Source: Tropicibacter sp. Alg240-R139 (lineage in GTDB: Bacteria > Pseudomonadota > Alphaproteobacteria > Rhodobacterales > Rhodobacteraceae). Taken from it: a stretch of DNA of 64,000 nt. Below, in pieces: positions 26,943 to 35,854 of the stretch (positions are counted from its first letter, which is position 1; the number at the start of each line of letters is the position of its first letter). The position numbers were made by a program, and so were the translations under genes. Where the stretch lies: contig NZ_UNRA01000001.1 in the NCBI RefSeq assembly GCF_900537075.1, forward strand, positions 828,190 to 892,189, written 5' to 3'. The notes below the pieces were generated by a model that saw only the letters and a program-made list of their open reading frames with translations, was not told the DNA's origin and searched no databases.

Positions 26943-27044
26943 GGGCGGGGTCCTTTGGGTTGCCGCCCCGTCATACAGGCGCAACGTCACGCTTGCCAGC
27001 CCGATATGTCAGGCCCGAAGCTGGACCAAATTGGAGAGAGCGCC

Positions 27045-27848
27045 ATGACCATCACCATCGACAAACGCGACGGCATTACCGTTATCGCCATAAATCGGCC
27101 AGAGGCCCGCAATGCGGTGAACCCGGAAACGGCGCGACTGCTGTATCGGGCGTTTCTTGATTTCGAGGCGGAAGGCAGCCAGCAAGTGGCAATTCTAACT
27201 GGCACCGATGGGTACTTCTGCGCCGGTTTCGACCTCAAGGCAGCGGGCGCAGGGAACGCGGCAGAATGGATGGCCGAGGTTCAGATCCCCGAGGGTTGGA
27301 ACGACCCGATGACCCGCCCAATTCCTGGACCAATGGGCCCCTCTCGTCTGATGCTGTCGAAACCGGTGATTGCCGCCATCGAAGGCCCTGCGGTGGCAGG
27401 TGGGATGGAGCTTGCCGCGTGGTGCGATATGCGTGTGATGGCGCAAGGCGCAGTGACCGGTGTGTTCTGTCGTCGCTGGGGCGTGCCGTTGATTGATGGC
27501 GGTACGGTCCGATTGCCGCGTATTATAGGGCAAGGGCGGGCCAATGACCTGATCCTGACCGGCCGTGAGGTCGATGCGGATGAGGCATTGGCGCTTGGGT
27601 TTGCCAATCGGGTCTGCCCGCAAGGCGATGCATTGAACATAGCTCAAGAGATTGCGGCGGACCTGATCCGCTTTCCCCAAGCATGCATGCGGGCCGACCA
27701 TCTATCGGCGCGCATGACGCCTGCTGATCTGACTGATGCATTGCAACGTGAATGGCAGTCCTTTGCAGCCTTTGCCGCCGAAGGGCAGGCCGGTGCTGCC
27801 CGTTTTGCTTCTGGCAAAGGGCGGTCGGGGGACTTTGGCGACATCTGA
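27045..27848 (+). CDS. Enoyl-CoA hydratase/isomerase (crotonase) family protein
   Basis: The protein has 267 residues from the ATG at 27045 (GGAGAGAG just upstream); upstream codons in the same frame overlap slyX on the other strand and are not used. Crotonase landmarks: [21 protein letters not shown] (first oxyanion-hole strand) and [21 protein letters not shown] (second). The position usually holding a catalytic Glu reads [10 protein letters not shown], so the exact chemistry (hydratase, isomerase or hydrolase) is uncertain. It probably acts in fatty or aromatic acid degradation. hisS follows after 121 bp. Confidence 0.88.
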   Translation: MTITIDKRDGITVIAINRPEARNAVNPETARLLYRAFLDFEAEGSQQVAILTGTDGYFCAGFDLKAAGAGNAAEWMAEVQIPEGWNDPMTRPIPGPMGPSRLMLSKPVIAAIEGPAVAGGMELAAWCDMRVMAQGAVTGVFCRRWGVPLIDGGTVRLPRIIGQGRANDLILTGREVDADEALALGFANRVCPQGDALNIAQEIAADLIRFPQACMRADHLSARMTPADLTDALQREWQSFAAFAAEGQAGAARFASGKGRSGDFGDI

Positions 27849-27969
27849 TCCGGTTCAGGGGCGCGCGCTCCAAGCAACATGGCGTTCGGTGTGCGCTGCC
27901 GTCACCTTGCCCCTTGGCGGGGCATGGGCTAGACCCCGCGCGACAGTTATGCCCCCTGAGGATACTTCA

Positions 27970-29496
27970 ATGGCAAAGACCAAGAAACAGCCCCGCCCCA
28001 AGGCCGCAACGCCAAAAGGGTTCCGCGATTATTTCGGCTCCGAGGTCACGCAGCGCACCCAGATGCTGCAGCAGATTGCCCATGTGTATCATCAATACGG
28101 GTTTGACGCGTTGGAAAGCAGTGCCGTTGAGACGGTAGAGGCGCTTGGCAAGTTTCTGCCCGATGTCGACCGCCCGAACGAGGGTGTTTTCGCGTGGCAA
28201 GAGTTCGACGAGAAAGATAACGGCGACTGGATGGCGCTGCGCTATGATCTGACCGCGCCCTTGGCCCGCGTCTATGCGCAACACCGCAACGATCTGCCGA
28301 CGCCTTATCGCCGCTACGCGATGGGTCCGGTCTGGCGCAACGAAAAGCCGGGACCGGGGCGTTATCGCCAGTTCTATCAGTGCGACGCGGACACCGTCGG
28401 CACGGCGTCCATGGCGGCGGACGCCGAGATCTGCGCGATGCTTTCCGATACGCTGGAAACCGTCGGCATTCCCCGCGGTGACTATCTGGTTCGTGTCAAC
28501 AACCGTAAAGTTTTGAATGGGGTGCTCGAAAATGTCATGAGCATGGCTCTGCGGCCTGAAGAAGGTCCCCCTAGCTATTGGGATAATGCGAGTGAAAACG
28601 AAGCGAACATCCTTCGCACAATTGATAAATTCGACAAGGTCGGCGAAGATGGCGTTCGCGAATTGCTAGGGAAGGGGCGTCTAGATAGTTCAGGCGCCTT
28701 TATCGAAGGCGTTGGCTTGGAGGACTATCAAATCGAACCAGTGATAGGTTTCTTGACGTCGAAGGGCCCCACTTCCGAGGAAACTCTGGCGAACCTAGAT
28801 TTGACAGTAGGTTCGTCGGAAATTGGTTTTGAAGGAATTCGGGAGCTGCGTCAGATCGTGGATTTGCTCGAGGCGCAAGGCTACGGCCCAGATCGAATCG
28901 TAATTGATCCTTCAGTCGTGCGTGGTCTGGGCTACTATACCGGCCCGGTCTATGAGGCTGAGCTGACGTTTGAGATCTTCGACGAAAAGGGCCGCAAGCG
29001 GCAGTTTGGTTCTGTTGCTGGTGGCGGTCGCTACGATGATCTGGTGAAACGTTTCACCGGGCAAGAGGTTCCGGCAACCGGTGTGTCCATCGGCGTTGAC
29101 CGCCTGTTGGCAGCCTTGCGCGAAAAAGGCCGCATTCAGGCACATGAAGCCGGCCCCGTTGTCGTGACCGTCATGGATCGCGACCGCATGGCGGATTATC
29201 AGGCGATGGTCGCCGAGCTGCGCAATGCAGGCATCCGGGCAGAGGTTTACCTGGGCAACCCCAAGAACTTCGGCAACCAACTGAAATATGCGGACAAACG
29301 CAACTCTCCTATCGCGGTCATCGAAGGTGGCAGCGAGAAAGAAGCGGGTGTTATCCAGATCAAGGACCTGATCCTGGGCGCCAAGATTGCCGAAAGCGCC
29401 ACGCTGGAGGAATGGAAAGAGCGCCCCAGCCAGTTCGAAGTGCCGCGCGGTGATCTGGTCGCCAAGGTGCGCGAAATTCTGGACGGGCGGGGCTGA
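27970..29496 (+). CDS. hisS: Histidyl-tRNA synthetase
   Basis: The 508-residue protein starts at the ATG at 27970 (GAGG eight bases upstream, within CCCCCTGAGGATACTTCA). Motif [10 protein letters not shown] begins near residue 92, the histidine-binding [11 protein letters not shown] near 319, GGGRYDDLV is motif 3-adjacent, and the C-terminal anticodon-binding domain starts near 395. It charges tRNA-His. The middle (residues about 177-318) is written with CTA, ATA, GTA, AGT, TCA and CGA codons that are almost absent from the rest of the gene. A small hairpin TGCCCC/GGGGCA lies at 27908-27924 upstream. It leads the hisS-hisZ-hisG cluster. Confidence 0.96.
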   Translation: MAKTKKQPRPKAATPKGFRDYFGSEVTQRTQMLQQIAHVYHQYGFDALESSAVETVEALGKFLPDVDRPNEGVFAWQEFDEKDNGDWMALRYDLTAPLARVYAQHRNDLPTPYRRYAMGPVWRNEKPGPGRYRQFYQCDADTVGTASMAADAEICAMLSDTLETVGIPRGDYLVRVNNRKVLNGVLENVMSMALRPEEGPPSYWDNASENEANILRTIDKFDKVGEDGVRELLGKGRLDSSGAFIEGVGLEDYQIEPVIGFLTSKGPTSEETLANLDLTVGSSEIGFEGIRELRQIVDLLEAQGYGPDRIVIDPSVVRGLGYYTGPVYEAELTFEIFDEKGRKRQFGSVAGGGRYDDLVKRFTGQEVPATGVSIGVDRLLAALREKGRIQAHEAGPVVVTVMDRDRMADYQAMVAELRNAGIRAEVYLGNPKNFGNQLKYADKRNSPIAVIEGGSEKEAGVIQIKDLILGAKIAESATLEEWKERPSQFEVPRGDLVAKVREILDGRG

Positions 29497-29499
29497 TCC

Positions 29500-30588
29500 A
29501 TGGTCAAACGATCCGACATTCAGGCCCGCGCCGCAATGATGCGAGTGCGGTTCGAAGCGGCGGGCGGCCAGGTGGTCGATCCGCCTTTGTTGCAACCCGC
29601 GGGCACATTGCTAGATCTCTACGGCGAAGACATTCGTGCGCGCGCTTACGTCACCACTGACGCTTTGCGCGGCGAACAGATGATGCGCCCGGATTTCACG
29701 GTGCCGGTGGTGCAGATGCACATGAGAGATGGGGCAGAGCCCGCGCGCTATACCTACTCGGGCGAGGTGTTTCGCCGGCAGGAGCACGACCCCGACCGGT
29801 CCAACGAATATGTGCAGGTCGGGTATGAGGTCTTTGACCGCGATGACCCGGCAGCAGCGGATGCCGAGGTTTTTTCGCTCTTCGCATTGCAACTGCGCGG
29901 GCTCAGCTTGCGCGCTGCGACGGGCGATATTGGTATCCTGATCGCGGCCGTGCAAGGCCTGAAAACCACCGAACGCCGCAAGGCGGCGTTGATGCGCCAT
30001 CTGTGGCGTCCGCGCCGGTTCCGCGCACTGCTAGATCGCTTTGCCGGGCGCACGCCGGTGCCTGCCAGCCGCGAGGCGTTGTTGGCGTCCGAGAACCCCA
30101 TGGGGTTCGACACGCCGATGATCGGCAAACGCAAGGCGGCCGAGATCGAAGCACGGATCGAAGCGCTGCGCGAAGATGCAGACACGGGCCCGATCTCGGA
30201 CACAGAAATGGTTGGCCTCGACAGCCTGCTGGCCGTGCGCGAAACGATGCCATTTGCCCTGGAACAGTTGCGAGATGTGGCGGTGGACTTGCCGCAGATT
30301 TCACCCGCGCTTGACCGGCTAGAGGCGCGGATCGCGGCGTTGGCGGCGCGGGGCGTCAATGTGCATGATCTGGATTTCGAAGCCGCTTATGGCCGCACCT
30401 CGATGGAATATTACGACGGATTTGTCTTTGGCTTTTATGCCGAACGCCGCCCCGATCTGCCCCCTATCGCTACCGGCGGGCGCTATGACGCGCTGACCCG
30501 GCAATTGGGCAATGGCACCGAAATTCCCGCTGTAGGAGGTGTGTTGCGTCCTGACCTGATGCTTGAAATCGAGGAGGGTGCGCAATGA
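29500..30588 (+). CDS. hisZ: ATP phosphoribosyltransferase regulatory subunit
   Basis: The 362-residue HisRS-like paralogue lacks an anticodon-binding domain. MMRPDFTVPVV and GEVFRRQEHDPDRSNEYVQVGYEVFD replace synthetase motif 2, and PPIATGGRYDALTRQLG replaces motif 3. HisZ activates the short form of HisG and mediates histidine feedback. It starts three bases after hisS and overlaps hisG by 4 bases, as expected for a HisZ/HisG pair. Confidence 0.94.
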   Translation: MVKRSDIQARAAMMRVRFEAAGGQVVDPPLLQPAGTLLDLYGEDIRARAYVTTDALRGEQMMRPDFTVPVVQMHMRDGAEPARYTYSGEVFRRQEHDPDRSNEYVQVGYEVFDRDDPAAADAEVFSLFALQLRGLSLRAATGDIGILIAAVQGLKTTERRKAALMRHLWRPRRFRALLDRFAGRTPVPASREALLASENPMGFDTPMIGKRKAAEIEARIEALREDADTGPISDTEMVGLDSLLAVRETMPFALEQLRDVAVDLPQISPALDRLEARIAALAARGVNVHDLDFEAAYGRTSMEYYDGFVFGFYAERRPDLPPIATGGRYDALTRQLGNGTEIPAVGGVLRPDLMLEIEEGAQ

Positions 30589-31283
30589 GCCTGAAACTCG
30601 GTGTGCCGTCCAAGGGGCGGCTGATGGAAAAGACCTTTACCTGGTTCGAAAAGCGCGGCGTCAGCCTGTCGCGCACCGGATCGGATCGCGAATACGCGGG
30701 CAAGGTCGATGGGATCGAGAACGTGCAGTTGGTGCTGCTGTCGGCCGGGGAAATCCCGCGCGAGCTGGCCGCCGGGCGTGTTCATCTGGGCGTGACCGGC
30801 ACCGACCTTGTGCACGAAAAGCTTCCCCGGTGGGAACAACAGGTCGAAGAGATTGCGCCCCTGGGGTTCGGTCAGGCCGATCTGATCATCGCTGTGCCGA
30901 ACTGCTGGGTCGATGTTGATACGCTTGATGATTTGGACGCGGCAGCGTCAGCCTTTCGCGAGGTGCATGGTCACCGGATGCGGATCGCGACCAAGTATCA
31001 CCGGCTGGTGCGCGAGTTTCTGACGGACAGCGGCGTGGCGGATTTTGCGCTGGTCGACAGTCAAGGCGCAACCGAGGGAACAGTGGCCAACGAAACAGCC
31101 GAGGGCATCGCCGACATCACGTCGACCGGGGAAACCCTGCGGGCCAACCATCTCAAGATCCTGTCAGATGGTTTGATCTTGCGGTCTCAAGCGACGCTTT
31201 GGCGGAGCCGCGAAGCGCAGTATTCTGCGCGGGACAAGGCGACGCTGGAAACGCTGTTGGACATGTTCGAAACCGTAAAGTGA
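30585..31283 (+). CDS. hisG: ATP phosphoribosyltransferase, short form
   Basis: The 232-residue protein starts LGVPSKGRLMEKTFTWFEK, with VTGTDLVHE and the PRPP-binding segment DITSTGETLRANHLKIL. It lacks the C-terminal ACT-like regulatory domain of long HisG, consistent with the upstream hisZ. It catalyses the first step of histidine synthesis, ATP plus PRPP to phosphoribosyl-ATP. Start overlaps the hisZ stop (ATGA). Confidence 0.96.
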   Translation: MSLKLGVPSKGRLMEKTFTWFEKRGVSLSRTGSDREYAGKVDGIENVQLVLLSAGEIPRELAAGRVHLGVTGTDLVHEKLPRWEQQVEEIAPLGFGQADLIIAVPNCWVDVDTLDDLDAAASAFREVHGHRMRIATKYHRLVREFLTDSGVADFALVDSQGATEGTVANETAEGIADITSTGETLRANHLKILSDGLILRSQATLWRSREAQYSARDKATLETLLDMFETVK

Positions 31284-31302
31284 TCGGCGCTCGGGGTCGT
31301 CG

Positions 31303-31758
31303 TTAGAGCGGCGGCCCGACAAACTCCTGACCATGTACCTTGGCGATCCGTGCCATTTCGTCCGGCGTCAGTGCATCGGCCGTCAAGGCAGCGTGAAAGG
31401 CGCGGAACATTGCCTCGACCTGTAAGGCGGGGGAGAAGATGTACCGCAACCGCCCCGGCGTATTGCCTACATTCTTGAACGCATGCACCGTGCCGCGCGG
31501 AATAAAGGCCACGTCGCCGGGCGTCATGTGGTGCAGCTTGCCATCAATCTCGACGTCGAATTGCCCTTCGAGAAAGAAGAAGGTCTCGTCCTGGTTCAGG
31601 TGGATGTGACGACCGGGGCCGATGCCGGGCTGCACGATGTCCTCGAACACCTCCATAGAACCGCCGGTTTGATCGCCGGTCAGCAGAATGCGCAACGTGA
31701 TGGCACCGGGAAATTCCAGCGTTTCGGCATCAGAATAGGGTCTCAGGGCTGGGGTCAT
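31303..31758 (-). CDS. Cupin-domain protein (cupin_2), paralogue of the 10.1-kb cupin
   Basis: From the ATG at 31758 (GAGAG upstream) it has 151 residues. PGRHIHLNQDETFFFLEGQ is cupin motif 1 and GDVAFIPRGTVHAFKN is motif 2, giving a full set of metal ligands. It shares LEGQFD-x-x-x-DGK, VHAF and TPGRL with the cupin at 10086-10565, so the two are likely paralogues. A LysR remnant lies divergently upstream, which suggests that this copy has lost its original regulator. Function unknown. Confidence 0.85.
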   Translation of the reverse strand: MTPALRPYSDAETLEFPGAITLRILLTGDQTGGSMEVFEDIVQPGIGPGRHIHLNQDETFFFLEGQFDVEIDGKLHHMTPGDVAFIPRGTVHAFKNVGNTPGRLRYIFSPALQVEAMFRAFHAALTADALTPDEMARIAKVHGQEFVGPPL

Positions 31759-31853
31759 GGGGCTCTCGTTCTGGCTGTTGTGAACGAGGACTAAGCATAG
31801 CGAAAAGGCACGACCTGTCAGGCCCGAAACCCCTGCGTGCGCGCACACGGGCT

Positions 31854-32482
31854 GTGCGGATCATCTGTTCGCCCGGCCTGTTCATCCGCTGGCTGTTTCG
31901 GCGCTTGCAAAGGTTTCGTGATCAGCACCCGGACATTCGCGTGCGTCTGACGACTGAAATTTATGGGGACCGGGGATTTGATGCAGCAGAGCAGGATGTA
32001 GAGATCTCGCTAGAGCATTGGCCCGGCCGCCCTGACGATATCAAAGCGCAATTCCTGTTTCCCATGTCGCTGATCCCAGCGTGTGCGCCGTCCCTTCGTG
32101 AACAAGGGCCGCTGCCGGTCGAACCTACCTATCTGCGCCGCCACCTGCTGTTGCACGAAAGTGCAAGGCGCGAGGACTGTGCAACCTGGTTGTATGCTTT
32201 TGCTGTCGACGGCACCGATGTGCAAACCGGCGAAGTGTTTCCAAATCTCGATATGTCAACCAAGGCGGCTGTTCTGGGCGCCGGTGTGGCTATGGTCGAT
32301 CCGCTGCTCTGTGCCGAGGAGTTGGAGCGAGGGCTGTTGGTTTGTCCGTTTCCGGATATGGTTTGTGGTACCCAATTTGGCGGCTATCGGTGATTGCGGC
32401 ACAAGACAAATGGGACAGCCCGCAGGTGCGTGCATTTCGGGCATGGGCAGTTGAAAACGCGGCGAAACCTGTTGGCGGGTGA
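31854..32482 (+). pseudogene. LysR-family regulator remnant: substrate-binding domain only, with 3' frameshift
   Basis: The sequence encodes the effector domain of a GcvA-like LysR regulator (VRIICSPGLFIRWLFRRLQRF, then HPDIRVRLTTE, and AAVLGAGVAMVDPLL), but the N-terminal winged HTH is missing and no start with a ribosome-binding site exists. The frame stays open a little upstream into the cupin promoter region. At about 32388-32390 one base is missing: the first frame stops at TGA 32391, while the next frame continues VIAAQDKWDSPQVRAFRAWA to 32482 like a normal LysR C-terminus. Truncation plus frameshift make it a pseudogene. Confidence 0.82.
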
Positions 32483-32490
32483 TCAACGTT

Positions 32491-33495
32491 TCAACTGTCG
32501 CCAGTTGATTTCAAAGATTGGCGGAACTCTTGCGGGGATTGGCCAGTCTGTGAGCGGAAAAACCGCGCAAAATGGGATTGATCTGCATAGCCAATGCTAT
32601 GCCCAACGTCGCCAACGGACAGCGATTCATCTGCCAAGGCCTCGCGTGCGATCTCGATTTTCAACCGTTTGACTTCGCGAGCAGGGGTGGTCTGGTGCAA
32701 CCGCAATGCGGCCTCAAGCCGACGTTGATCCAAGCCCAGGGCGCGGGACAGATCCTGAGAGGTCAATTTATCCTTCCACAGCAAGGGGCGGGCCGCACTG
32801 CGCAGGGCCGCCACGATTGACATGTCGGGCTCGTTTTTCGCAGGGGGCAGGGCCCGCTCTTTGGCGCGCAGCTTTAGCTCGGCATTCAGCCACTCGGACG
32901 GAAAAGAAAATGTGAGTGCCGGGTTTTCCGTGCGCGCCAAACGCGCGCCCATAAATCCGCGCGGAACGGCCTCGGGGAAGGCGGTTTCAACCAACACGTC
33001 CTGCGGCATCCAGGCCGGTCCCATGGCCGTTTTCAGCAGCCGCAGGTGTAGTGCAATCCCAAACCCGTCGACCTGGCGAGGTGGGTTTTCGGTCCGCACA
33101 AGCCGATTGACGCTATAGCTGGCACGATCAGCTTCCACGACCAGCTTATGCCTCACCGAGCTCGATTCCTGTGGCACCTGCATCAGATAGTTGATCAGGA
33201 ACGCGCCGACTTTGTCCGACGTCCTGGCCGCGGTCGCGATTGGGGGCCAGACACTCAGGTCGAACTGTTGTCCGACCTCACACCCCAGATGCGGAATTTC
33301 GGATTGCTCGGCCAAGGTGTTGCACAGGCCGTAGATGATTTCAGCATGCACCGTGGTGTTCGAGTCTCGCAGCATTTGTTTGCTCAGCCCAAGCGTGGTC
33401 AGGGCAGGTCTTGGGTCGGTGCCGGTTCGCTCTATGTGTTCAAGAAACGGTTGAACCAGGATCAATCGAATAAAGCCGTCGTGAGTGCTTGGCAT
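32491..33495 (-). CDS. AraC-family transcriptional regulator (OruR/ArgR-like architecture)
   Basis: The 334-residue protein has an N-terminal Arabinose_bd-type domain (GLSKQMLRD, HLGCEVGQQFDLS) and a C-terminal AraC HTH (about 230-330): the first HTH LTSQDLSRALGLDQRRLEAAL and the second SVGDVGHSIGYADQSHFARFF with the GYxDQSHFxRxF signature. Shine-Dalgarno is weak (GGA). It is divergent from the secreted amidohydrolase - DUF3299 - porin genes and is their likely regulator. It ends 9 bp after the LysR remnant. Confidence 0.9.
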   Translation of the reverse strand: MPSTHDGFIRLILVQPFLEHIERTGTDPRPALTTLGLSKQMLRDSNTTVHAEIIYGLCNTLAEQSEIPHLGCEVGQQFDLSVWPPIATAARTSDKVGAFLINYLMQVPQESSSVRHKLVVEADRASYSVNRLVRTENPPRQVDGFGIALHLRLLKTAMGPAWMPQDVLVETAFPEAVPRGFMGARLARTENPALTFSFPSEWLNAELKLRAKERALPPAKNEPDMSIVAALRSAARPLLWKDKLTSQDLSRALGLDQRRLEAALRLHQTTPAREVKRLKIEIAREALADESLSVGDVGHSIGYADQSHFARFFRSQTGQSPQEFRQSLKSTGDS

Positions 33496-33550
33496 GGGGA
33501 AAGTCCGTACAAAAGGTATGGGCCACTATCGCACATTCCTGCAGCCTCTT

Positions 33551-33600
33551 TCGGCCATTTATTCGACTTTTTTGTTCCTAACTGTAAGGGAACTGGCCGA
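33551..33600. promoter_or_regulatory. Nested inverted repeats between AraC regulator and amidohydrolase
   Basis: TCGGCCA (33551-33557) and TGGCCGA (33594-33600) are perfect 7-bp arms; directly inside the right arm is GTTCC-N10-GGAAC (33574-33593). They lie in the 160-bp divergent promoter region, 56 bp before the amidohydrolase ATG, and may be the AraC binding site or a hairpin in the leader. Confidence 0.4.
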
Positions 33601-33655
33601 CATGACGAATTCATAAGTGTTAATATTTATCCAATTTAATGACTTGGAGGGAATT

Positions 33656-35044
33656 ATGATTCGAAGATTGGCCTTGGCCGCGATGTCCGTCGCGCTCTCG
33701 TTTTCCGCTTATTCCGCGCATGCGCAAGACGACGCCCCCGCCCAAACTCTCTTTACCAATGTTCATGTCTTTGACGGCGTGAACGAGTCCCGGATCGAGA
33801 ACGCTAGCGTTCTGGTCGAAGGCAACCTGATCAAATCCGTTTCAACCGAAGCGATTGACGCACCAAACGCCACCGTGATTGACGGGGGCGGGCGGACGTT
33901 GACGCCAGGATTTATCGAAAACCACGCCCACTTGATGTTGCCGGGGCCGACCTTGCCTGCGATGGAGGCTAACGCGACATGGGAAGATTTCGGCATTCAC
34001 GGAACCCGTATGGCCGAGATGTACTTGATGCAGGGCTTTACGACTGTCCGGGATGCGGGCGGTGCCAATGGCGGCTTGCGCCGCGCCATTGATGCCGGTC
34101 AGATTGTTGGGCCACGGTTCTACCCGTCTGGTGCATTCCTTGGCACCCGCGGCGGACATGCCGATTTCGCAAATTTCACTTCGCCAGTCGGTCAGAGCAC
34201 CAATTTCAGCCGCTTGAACTTGGCACAGGAAGTTGACAGCGTAGCGGATGTGACGAAGTTTGGGCGTAACAACTTCCGCATGGGGGCGACGCAACTGAAG
34301 TACATGCAGTCTGGCGGTGTGGTGTCTGCTTTTGATCCCTGGCAACTGCTGGCTGGATCGCCCGAAGAAATCGCCGCAGCCGTGCAGGTGGCCGAATCCT
34401 ATGGCAGCTATGTCATGGCACATTCCTACCGCAGAGAAGCGATCATTGATGCGCTGAACGCAGGTGTAAAGTCGATTGAGCACGGATTTGCTTTCGATTG
34501 CGAAATCGCTGCCCTGATGGAGGAGAAGGGTGCCTTCATCACAACAAACATGACCGCATTTGACCCGAATCTCTTCGATGTTCCGGCTGTGCGCGATGTT
34601 CCGGCCAGCCTGCGCAAGGCCGAATCCGCCGTGGCCGCGTTCTCGGGATATCTCGACAATATGCGGGAATGTCCGGTCAAGCGGGGCTGGCAGACCGACT
34701 GTGTCGGGTCGGTCGACGCCTGCAACATCCAGATTGCCTATGAAAAACATCTGAACAACGAGTTTTTTGGACCCTACACTTCGATGGTGGCCCTGACATC
34801 CGTAGGCGGTGAGATCGCAGCTCTGAGCGGTGCCTTCTCCAATCCCTATCCCGAAGCAAAGCTTGGCGTGATCGAGGAGGGTGCCTATGCGGATGTTTTA
34901 CTGATCGACGGCAATCCGCTCGAGGACTTCTCTGTTGTCGGCACCGGAGACCAATGGTTTGGCGCTGACCCGCGCCCCGAAAGCCCGGAAACCCTTCGCA
35001 TCATTATGAAAGATGGCGTGATCTACAAGAACACGCTGAACTGA
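33656..35044 (+). CDS. Exported amidohydrolase-family metal-dependent hydrolase
   Basis: From the ATG at 33656 (GGAGGG five bases upstream) the protein is 462 residues with a Sec signal peptide (MIRRLALAAMSVALSFSAYS, cleavage after AHA). LTPGFIENHAHLML holds the HxH metal motif, VMAHSYRREAI the third His, IEHGFAFDCE the fourth, and WQTDCVGSVDAC the catalytic Asp. The layout fits amidohydrolases of the Xaa-Pro/peptidase or imidazolonepropionase-like group, which cleave dipeptides or cyclic amides; substrate not assignable. It is the first gene before DUF3299 and porin genes, divergent from an AraC regulator. Confidence 0.88.
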   Translation: MIRRLALAAMSVALSFSAYSAHAQDDAPAQTLFTNVHVFDGVNESRIENASVLVEGNLIKSVSTEAIDAPNATVIDGGGRTLTPGFIENHAHLMLPGPTLPAMEANATWEDFGIHGTRMAEMYLMQGFTTVRDAGGANGGLRRAIDAGQIVGPRFYPSGAFLGTRGGHADFANFTSPVGQSTNFSRLNLAQEVDSVADVTKFGRNNFRMGATQLKYMQSGGVVSAFDPWQLLAGSPEEIAAAVQVAESYGSYVMAHSYRREAIIDALNAGVKSIEHGFAFDCEIAALMEEKGAFITTNMTAFDPNLFDVPAVRDVPASLRKAESAVAAFSGYLDNMRECPVKRGWQTDCVGSVDACNIQIAYEKHLNNEFFGPYTSMVALTSVGGEIAALSGAFSNPYPEAKLGVIEEGAYADVLLIDGNPLEDFSVVGTGDQWFGADPRPESPETLRIIMKDGVIYKNTLN

Positions 35045-35055
35045 TCCCTTGGGGC

Positions 35056-35088
35056 GGCGTGGGCGTTTTGGTGCCCGCGTCGTCTTTT
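35056..35088 (+). terminator. Possible partial terminator after the amidohydrolase
   Basis: Stem GGCGTGGGC / GCCCGCGTC (9 bp, two G-T pairs) with an 8-nt loop, followed by GTCTTTT. Only 16 bp separate it from the DUF3299 gene, so it probably attenuates rather than ends the operon. Confidence 0.5.
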
Positions 35089-35104
35089 CAACAGGATATG
35101 AGAT

Positions 35105-35854
35105 ATGCGATTTTATCTTTGTCTGTGCGTTTTGATTCTGGGGGCGGTCACGGCCAACGCTGAACGCAGGATACTGGATTGGCCGGACCTGATTGACGAG
35201 ACCGCTCAACATTATGAAGACCCGTATCGGGATTTGAGTGCTAAACAGCTTAACGCTCTGGTGAATGTGGCGCGTTTGCAGTCGCAGCTGGAGGGGGCAC
35301 CCAAGGCCGATGAGCGTGAAGCGCTTGCGCAGAGCCTATCTGATGTAAAGGCTGCTTTTGCCGACGATGGTATTGATGCGGATTGGCTTATCGCCCAACG
35401 TTGGGTGGTGGCCGAGCGCCGAAAGAATGCGGCTTGGGCCGGGAATCCGGATGTGGACGGGCAGACGGTGACGCTGGGTGGTTATGCCATTCCGGCCCCC
35501 GCGGATAAGGACGGGGTTCCGACCGTGTATCTTGTTCCCGAGCGGGGCATGTGCAGCCACATGCCGCCGCCGTCTCCCAACCAGATGGTTCGGGTGCGCC
35601 TGAGTGGCGATTGGCGACCTCAGACCATGTATGAGCCGGTGCGTCTGACGGGGAGCATGTCAGTTGTGGCTACAGAACGAGACGTCGTCGTTGTGGACGG
35701 GCCCGTGCGCATGCAAGCTGCATTCACGATGGAGGCGACAGCCGTCGAGTCCCTCGCGTTCACGGGGGAGACGTCGACAGGCGGCAACGCCTGGGCCGAG
35801 AAGATGGCGCAACAGCTGCGTGGTGTGAAAGGGCAGGGCTTGGATGAAAACTAA
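35105..35854 (+). CDS. Exported DUF3299 protein
   Basis: The 249-residue protein has a signal peptide (MRFYLCLCVLILGAVTANA). The DUF3299 core is GQTVTLGGYAIPAP, then YLVPERGMCSHMPPPSPNQMV; the Cys-x-His pair in GMCSH is the conserved feature of the family and might bind a metal. Function unknown; members are often linked to export or envelope transport genes. AGGA lies about nine bases upstream. Its 3' end overlaps the porin start by 11 bases. Confidence 0.88.
   Translation: MRFYLCLCVLILGAVTANAERRILDWPDLIDETAQHYEDPYRDLSAKQLNALVNVARLQSQLEGAPKADEREALAQSLSDVKAAFADDGIDADWLIAQRWVVAERRKNAAWAGNPDVDGQTVTLGGYAIPAPADKDGVPTVYLVPERGMCSHMPPPSPNQMVRVRLSGDWRPQTMYEPVRLTGSMSVVATERDVVVVDGPVRMQAAFTMEATAVESLAFTGETSTGGNAWAEKMAQQLRGVKGQGLDEN

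Noticed and set aside
26754..27044. N-terminal extension of the enoyl-CoA hydratase
   Set aside because: The extension overlaps slyX antisense and lacks family similarity; the ATG at 27045 has a strong ribosome-binding site and starts the crotonase fold.
27736..27969. N-terminal extension of hisS
   Set aside because: It would overlap the hydratase gene; HisRS similarity begins at ATG 27970 with GAGG upstream.
31759..31853. Extended LysR gene start within the cupin promoter
   Set aside because: The frame stays open but encodes no HTH domain and no start signal; it is only the edge of the remnant.
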